Shown: one piece after another, positions 59,522-64,000 of the stretch
How positions within the stretch are numbered: the first letter of the stretch is position 1
How the letters are laid out: each line of letters opens with the position of its first letter
Translations under genes and position numbers: made by a program
From: Flavobacteriales bacterium
GTDB lineage: Bacteria > Bacteroidota > Bacteroidia > JACJYZ01
Reading direction: 5' to 3'
Assembly (NCBI GenBank): GCA_020635855.1
Contig: JACJYZ010000003.1
Location: forward strand, 558,001-622,000
Length of the DNA: 64,000 bases
Notes under the pieces: model-generated
Database searches by the model: none
Told to the model about the DNA's origin: nothing
What the model saw: only the letters and a program-made list of their open reading frames with translations

Positions 59522-60715
59522 TGGAGACACAGATAGGAGTTCATGATATAGCGCGCTCATATCCCCTGCAAGTCGCAGGTGCCCGAACTTTTCTATGCTG
59601 ATTTTTCTCCCGGCGGTTCCGAACGCAGCACGCTGAGAAGCACTGGAAGCCAGTTCCTGTAAATGGCGCGCGAATTCTGGGATGTCTCCCTGGGATACAA
59701 CATAACCGCTTTTGCCATGTGCAACCACATTGGCAACGCCGCCGGCTTCCGTACTGATAACAGGTTTGCAGGCAGCTTGTGCTTCGATGAGGCTCACCGG
59801 GGTGCCCTCATTCAGGGATGTGAGCACTGCAATTTCAACTCCTGCAAGTGCAACGTCTGCATCTTTCATCCAGGAAGTGAAAATAACCTGGGGCCGGGTT
59901 CCCTTAGCTGGTTTGCCTTCACACCAGGTCAGGCCCAATTCATCACACAGTTGCCGGATCGCTGATTTTGTTTCACCATCCCCAACCACAACAAAGCGCA
60001 GGTTGTTGTTGCCCGATTGAAGTGTCAGGGAAGCGACCTTTAAAAAGAAAGCATGGTTTTTTACCGGAGCCAGCCTGCCAATGATGCCAACGGCTACATC
60101 GTTTTCACCAAGGCCGTATTGTGTCCTGAACCGGTTTCGTTTTTCTTCCTGTCCTGTCATAAAACGCTCGAGGTCGAGTCCGAGAGGAATCACGCGGATT
60201 TTTTCCGGCTGACAAATCCTGTGGTCCACCGACAGTTCCTTTTTCTGGATTTCACTGATGGCAACGATGGCTGAACTTTTGCTTGCCAGGTACCTTTCGA
60301 TTTGTTTAAAGAAAGCGGTTTTGGCTGGGTTGAAATAAGAGTGGAACACGTGCCCGTGGAAAGTGTGCACCACCACCGGCGTTTTGCAGGCTTGTGCGGC
60401 CATTCTTCCTAGCAGTCCGGCTTTGGATGCATGCGTGTGTACAATGTCCGGCCGGAATCGCTTGATCAGGTCACATATCTTTTTATAAGCACTCCAGTCT
60501 TTGAGTGGGTTAACTTCCCTCGACATTTCCCCGATGATCAGCGGATCAAGTCCTGCATTTTCCGCAATGAACAGGGAGCTTTCTTCGCCGGGAGCATGGG
60601 TGCCACCCACAAGCATTGTTTCAAACTCCGGAGACAGATCCCGGGTCAGGTTCACCGCATTGTAGGTGGGCCCGCCCAGGTTAAAACGATTGATGATGCG
60701 AAGGATTTTGGGCAT
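59519..60715 (-). CDS. GT4-family glycosyltransferase
   Basis: A 398-residue GT-B glycosyltransferase. The N-terminal acceptor half has RFNLGGPTYNAVNLTRDL and IVHTHASKAGLLGRMAA; the donor half has VIPLGLDLERF, GIIGRLAPVKNHAFFL and the EX7E motif in LNEGTPVSLIEAQAACKPV. Likely adds a sugar to the lipid-linked repeat unit. Start ATG at 60715 is used; the longer frame reaches into asnB. Forty bases after asnB and 38 before wza. Confidence 0.9.
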   Translation of the reverse strand: MPKILRIINRFNLGGPTYNAVNLTRDLSPEFETMLVGGTHAPGEESSLFIAENAGLDPLIIGEMSREVNPLKDWSAYKKICDLIKRFRPDIVHTHASKAGLLGRMAAQACKTPVVVHTFHGHVFHSYFNPAKTAFFKQIERYLASKSSAIVAISEIQKKELSVDHRICQPEKIRVIPLGLDLERFMTGQEEKRNRFRTQYGLGENDVAVGIIGRLAPVKNHAFFLKVASLTLQSGNNNLRFVVVGDGETKSAIRQLCDELGLTWCEGKPAKGTRPQVIFTSWMKDADVALAGVEIAVLTSLNEGTPVSLIEAQAACKPVISTEAGGVANVVAHGKSGYVVSQGDIPEFARHLQELASSASQRAAFGTAGRKISIEKFGHLRLAGDMSALYHELLSVSP

Positions 60716-60752
60716 GGGATTCCGTTCAAACGTATGCCGGCGCAGTGCGGTT

Positions 60753-62639
60753 TCAATCGGGGATTTCGGGTTGATATTTAGCGAGCCATTTGTATAACAG
60801 GTACAGTCCCCACACCCGTGCAGGATAGTCGCCCGCATATTTTTGGTCACATGCCTTCACCATGCGTGCCACCTCATCCGGTTTCAGCAGCGGGTAAGCA
60901 GCCAATGCATCTGCGCTCAGGGTGGTTTGAATGTCGGTGCGCATTTCGTTCCTGAGCCAGCGGGCGATGGGGATTTCAAACCCTTTTTTAGGTCTGTTGA
61001 AAATGTCCGGGGGCAGGATGGATGCAAAGCATTCCTTCAGCACGTATTTCTGTTGACCTCCCTTCATCTTGTTTTTTGCAGGCATTTGGAAAGCACAACG
61101 TACCACATCGTGATCCATGAATGGAACCCGTACCTCAAGCCCGTGAGCCATCGACATCCTGTCGGTTTTCACAAGCATGTCATAGGCCAGAACAAGGCGT
61201 ACATCGGCAGCGAGCATATCGTTGAGGTCGTTTGATTCACCGTGTATGGCTGATGTCCATTTGCTGCTTCGCCGTTTGGCTTCGTCCGTTTCATGTATTT
61301 CCAATTGGTGCAGGTCCTGGTCGCTCGTGAATCCGCACCATTTCCAGTAGCGTTCCCTGCTGCTCAGTGAAAGGCCATCTATGAATTTCTGGATTTGCCG
61401 GATGCGTTCCCCTGCTTTGCTGCCGCGCCCACCGGCACCTAGCGGTGGCAGCAGTCTGAGAAACCGAAGATGTGGTCCGCTGATCCCGATGCGGCGCATG
61501 AGTTGTTCTGCTTTGTGTTTGCGGTATCCGGCGAAGAGTTCGTCACCTCCGTCGCCTGACAGGGCAACGGTCACTTCCTGCCTGGTTTTTCCTGCAAGCA
61601 GGTTCATGGCCACGGCTGAAGAGTCTGCAAAGGGTTCATCCTGGTGCTCCTGGATTTGGTAGGCGCTTTCCAGGAGGTCATTGCCGGTCACATGAAACGT
61701 CGTGTGGTCTGTTCCCAGGAAGCGGGCCGTGGCCTCCGCCTGTTCACTTTCATCCAGGTAGGGCTGGTCTTTGAAGCCCATGGTAAAGGTGCGGATGTTC
61801 CCGCCTTCCTGTTTGGCCAATGCCGTGATGATGGATGAGTCGATCCCTCCGCTCAGGAATGTGCCCAGCGGTACATCGGAAATCAGTCTGCTTCTGACCG
61901 AATATCGGATTGCATCGGCCAGGTCAGAGGAAGTGCATGTTTTTCCACTCAGGTAATCCTTTCCGGATGGTGGATCAAAATACGCATGAGATTCAAACCT
62001 GTTCCCGCGTAGCCGTGCATAGCAGCCCGGTTCCAGGTGAAGGATGCCCCGGATCATGGTTTGTGGTCCCGGCACATAGTTCAGATGAAGATAGAGGTGC
62101 AGGCTGTTCAAGTCGAGCACGCGGGGAACCGGGTACGCGAACAATGCCTTTTGTTCAGAGGCGAAGCAAAAGAAATCACTGCATTTGTAATAGAACAGCG
62201 GTTTGATGCCGAACCGGTCCCTGGCGAGGAAAAGTTCTTTTGTTTCCCGATCAAATATGGCCAATGCGAAAAAACCCCTGAAAGAATCCAGGAAAGCGGG
62301 ACCCTCCAGGATGTATGCGGCAAGGATCACTTCCGTGTCGGAATGCGTTACGGGTTGAAACCCGCGGGCTGCGATTTGCTCCGCTATTTCCCGGAAATTG
62401 TAGCATTCGCCGTTGTACACGATGGTGTACCGGCCTGTGGGGTCTGAAAAAGGTTGATGTGCCGCTGCCGAGGGGTCCAGTACCGACAGGCGGCAATGTC
62501 CCATGGCCATATGTGGTGCTTCGAAATAACCCGTATGGTCAGGCCCGCGGGCTTGCAAGGTGCGGGTCGCATTTGATACCCGCTGAAGCGCTTCCTCACC
62601 CGTATCGGTAAATGCCATTATGCCTGTGATTCCGCACAT
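60753..62639 (-). CDS. asnB: Asparagine synthase (glutamine-hydrolysing)
   Basis: A 628-residue AsnB-type enzyme. Cys2 of MCGITGIMAF is the amidotransferase nucleophile; the N-terminal half shows RLSVLDPSAAAHQPF and YNGECYNFREI; the synthase half has the PP-loop LSGGIDSSIITAL (about 263-275). In polysaccharide clusters such paralogues often amidate uronic acids rather than aspartate, which would fit the place here (inference). Eighteen bases after the lpd stop. Confidence 0.93.
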   Translation of the reverse strand: MCGITGIMAFTDTGEEALQRVSNATRTLQARGPDHTGYFEAPHMAMGHCRLSVLDPSAAAHQPFSDPTGRYTIVYNGECYNFREIAEQIAARGFQPVTHSDTEVILAAYILEGPAFLDSFRGFFALAIFDRETKELFLARDRFGIKPLFYYKCSDFFCFASEQKALFAYPVPRVLDLNSLHLYLHLNYVPGPQTMIRGILHLEPGCYARLRGNRFESHAYFDPPSGKDYLSGKTCTSSDLADAIRYSVRSRLISDVPLGTFLSGGIDSSIITALAKQEGGNIRTFTMGFKDQPYLDESEQAEATARFLGTDHTTFHVTGNDLLESAYQIQEHQDEPFADSSAVAMNLLAGKTRQEVTVALSGDGGDELFAGYRKHKAEQLMRRIGISGPHLRFLRLLPPLGAGGRGSKAGERIRQIQKFIDGLSLSSRERYWKWCGFTSDQDLHQLEIHETDEAKRRSSKWTSAIHGESNDLNDMLAADVRLVLAYDMLVKTDRMSMAHGLEVRVPFMDHDVVRCAFQMPAKNKMKGGQQKYVLKECFASILPPDIFNRPKKGFEIPIARWLRNEMRTDIQTTLSADALAAYPLLKPDEVARMVKACDQKYAGDYPARVWGLYLLYKWLAKYQPEIPD

Positions 62640-62657
62640 GGCAGTTCCCGGTTTGGT

Positions 62658-64000
62658 TTATAGGTGAATGACCTCGTCGTAGGCTGCTGCTACGGCCTCC
62701 ATAACGGCTTCCGACATGGTTGGATGTGGGTGAACCGATTTGATGATCTCATGGCCGGTTGCTTCCAGTTTTCTGGCAGCAACCACTTCGGCGATCATTT
62801 CAGTTACGTTGGCACCCACCATGTGTGCACCCAGCCACTCACCGTATTTGGCATCGAAAATTACTTTTACGAAGCCATCCTTGTTGCCGGCGGCGCTTGC
62901 TTTTCCGGAAGCGGAGTAAGGGAACTTTCCAACCTTGATGTCGAATCCGGCCTCCTTGGCTGCTTTTTCGGTATAGCCGACAGATGCCACTTCGGGTTGG
63001 CAATAGGTGCAACCCGGGATGTTGTTATAATCGATGGGGTCCACGTGCATGCCTGAGATCTTTTCAACGCACAGGATGCCTTCGGCGGAAGCCACGTGTG
63101 CCAGTGCCTGACCGCCTACACAGTCGCCGATGGCATAATAGCCGGGCATGTTGGTCTGGTAGAAATCATTCACGAGGATTTTGCCTTTATCGGTGGCGAT
63201 CCCTACATCTTCCAGTCCCAGGTTTTCCAGGTTGGCGGCGATACCCACAGCTGAAAGCACGATGTCGCATTCCTGCACTTCCTGGCCTTTTTTGGTTTTA
63301 ATGGTGACTTTGCACTGGGCGCCTTTTGTGTCCACCGATTCAACGGAAGAATCGGTCATTACATTCATGCCGATTTTCTTGAATGAACGGGCCACTTGCT
63401 TGGATACTTCTTCGTCTTCCAGGGGCAGGATGTTGGGCAGGTACTCCACGAGGGTCACCTGGGTACCCATGGTCTGGTAGAAGTAAGCGAATTCGGAGCC
63501 GATGGCACCCGAACCCACCACGATCATGGATTTGGGCTGCTTGGGAAGCGTCATGGCTTCGCGGTAACCGATGATTTTTTTGCCGTCTTGTTTGAGGTTC
63601 GGCAGTTCGCGCGAACGGGCGCCCACGGCGATCAGGATATGGTTGGCGCTATATTCGGTTGTTTTTCCGGCGCTGTCGGTCACGGCAACTTTTTTACCGG
63701 GAAGCACCTTGCCGGTACCCTGGATGTGTTCGATCTTGTTCTTTTTGAAAAGGAACTGGATGCCTTTGCTCATGCCGTCGGCAACGGTTCTGCTGCGGTT
63801 CACGATGGCGCCGAAATCCGCTTCCGCACCTTTAATCTTGATTCCGTAATCTTCGGAATGGTTGATGTATTCAAAAACCTGGGCACTTTTCAGCAAGGCT
63901 TTGGTGGGGATACAACCCCAGTTCAGGCAGATGCCTCCCAGTTCGGCGCGTTCCACCACACCCACTTTCATACCCAATTGGGAAGCGCGAATCGCCGCTA
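62658..64000 (-). CDS. lpd: Dihydrolipoyl dehydrogenase, 5' end cut by the window
   Basis: The visible part is about 447 codons; reading runs off the right edge in frame (AAIRASQLGMKVGVVE before the first Met), so the ATG at 63977 is not the start. E3 reoxidises the lipoyl arm of 2-oxoacid dehydrogenases. The redox disulfide is GGICLNWGCIPTKALL; the NAD-binding motif GSGAIGSEFAYFYQTMGTQVTLVE follows; the C-terminal dimer interface has HPHPTMSEAVMEA with the catalytic His. It partners the E1 fusion at 13640 but stands next to polysaccharide genes. Confidence 0.97.
   Translation of the reverse strand, partial: AAIRASQLGMKVGVVERAELGGICLNWGCIPTKALLKSAQVFEYINHSEDYGIKIKGAEADFGAIVNRSRTVADGMSKGIQFLFKKNKIEHIQGTGKVLPGKKVAVTDSAGKTTEYSANHILIAVGARSRELPNLKQDGKKIIGYREAMTLPKQPKSMIVVGSGAIGSEFAYFYQTMGTQVTLVEYLPNILPLEDEEVSKQVARSFKKIGMNVMTDSSVESVDTKGAQCKVTIKTKKGQEVQECDIVLSAVGIAANLENLGLEDVGIATDKGKILVNDFYQTNMPGYYAIGDCVGGQALAHVASAEGILCVEKISGMHVDPIDYNNIPGCTYCQPEVASVGYTEKAAKEAGFDIKVGKFPYSASGKASAAGNKDGFVKVIFDAKYGEWLGAHMVGANVTEMIAEVVAARKLEATGHEIIKSVHPHPTMSEAVMEAVAAAYDEVIHL

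Noticed and set aside
1..64000. tRNA, rRNA, insertion sequences, prophage, type IX sorting tails
   Set aside because: Read for conserved loops, transposase motifs, integrase and C-terminal sorting domains; none convincing.

Overview
The window is a chromosomal stretch of a member of the Bacteroidota with roughly balanced base composition; I cannot place it more finely. The evidence is: fused E1 alpha/beta 2-oxoacid dehydrogenase, BshA of the bacillithiol pathway, the run rsfS-ftsH-LUD-DUF2007-cdsA-psd, dnaX followed by DUF3822-rsmD-coaD, GH3/serine-hydrolase fusion, DUF3822, and above all promoters of the Bacteroidota type (TTTG about 19 bases upstream of TAnnTTTG). I saw no rRNA, tRNA, CRISPR array, insertion sequence or prophage. 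It reads as core chromosome with a few lineage-specific envelope genes. No stretch longer than about 260 bases lacks a gene.

Layout. 1-4370 (minus): small membrane protein, mutL, two rhomboid proteases and the start of an endonuclease/exonuclease/phosphatase-family membrane protein. 4547-8758 (plus): secreted GH3/beta-lactamase-like fusion and bshA. 8761-11059 (minus): SUI1-like factor and an LtaS-type sulfatase. 11214-13527 (plus): three lipoproteins, two of them a tandem duplication with its terminators. 13640-17219 (plus): E1 alpha/beta fusion, MORN/YwqK-like repeat protein, class IV aminotransferase. 17621-22180 (plus): radC, then a translationally coupled unit of wecB, deacetylase-like, FemAB-like and small membrane proteins. 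22209-27442 (minus): Cys/Lys-rich secreted peptide, psd, cdsA, DUF2007, LUD, ftsH, rsfS. 27544-30112: birA, a SRPBCC protein, pyrE and a NUDIX hydrolase. 30119-35814 (minus): dnaX down to coaD and a thioredoxin-fold lipoprotein-like secreted protein. 35978-37114 (plus): rpsF-rpsR-rplI. 37201-39957 (minus): MacB-type permease, RluA-type pseudouridine synthase, panB. 40168-44210 (plus): a lipoprotein, dnaK, an EamA transporter.

44220-49832 (minus) is the least explained part: two paralogous outer-membrane beta-barrel proteins with calcium-binding thrombospondin-type repeats, one carrying three SPOR-like repeats, flank a protein with two related beta-sandwich repeats and a fourth SPOR-like domain. 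I suggest this is one envelope assembly of unknown function. 50093-64000 (minus) is a long co-directional run: lpd (cut by the window edge), asnB, glycosyltransferase, wza, wzc, rfbC, a WecA/MraY-type transferase, a lytic transglycosylase, uvrA and a LOG-family hydrolase; most of it builds and exports a surface polysaccharide.

Metabolic links: E1 fusion and lpd are two of the three parts of 2-oxoacid dehydrogenase complexes (no E2 seen here), and the class IV aminotransferase beside E1 would fit branched-chain amino acid turnover. Several promoters lie so close to their start codons that the mRNAs should be leaderless (radC, pyrE, the sulfatase, possibly the GH3 fusion).
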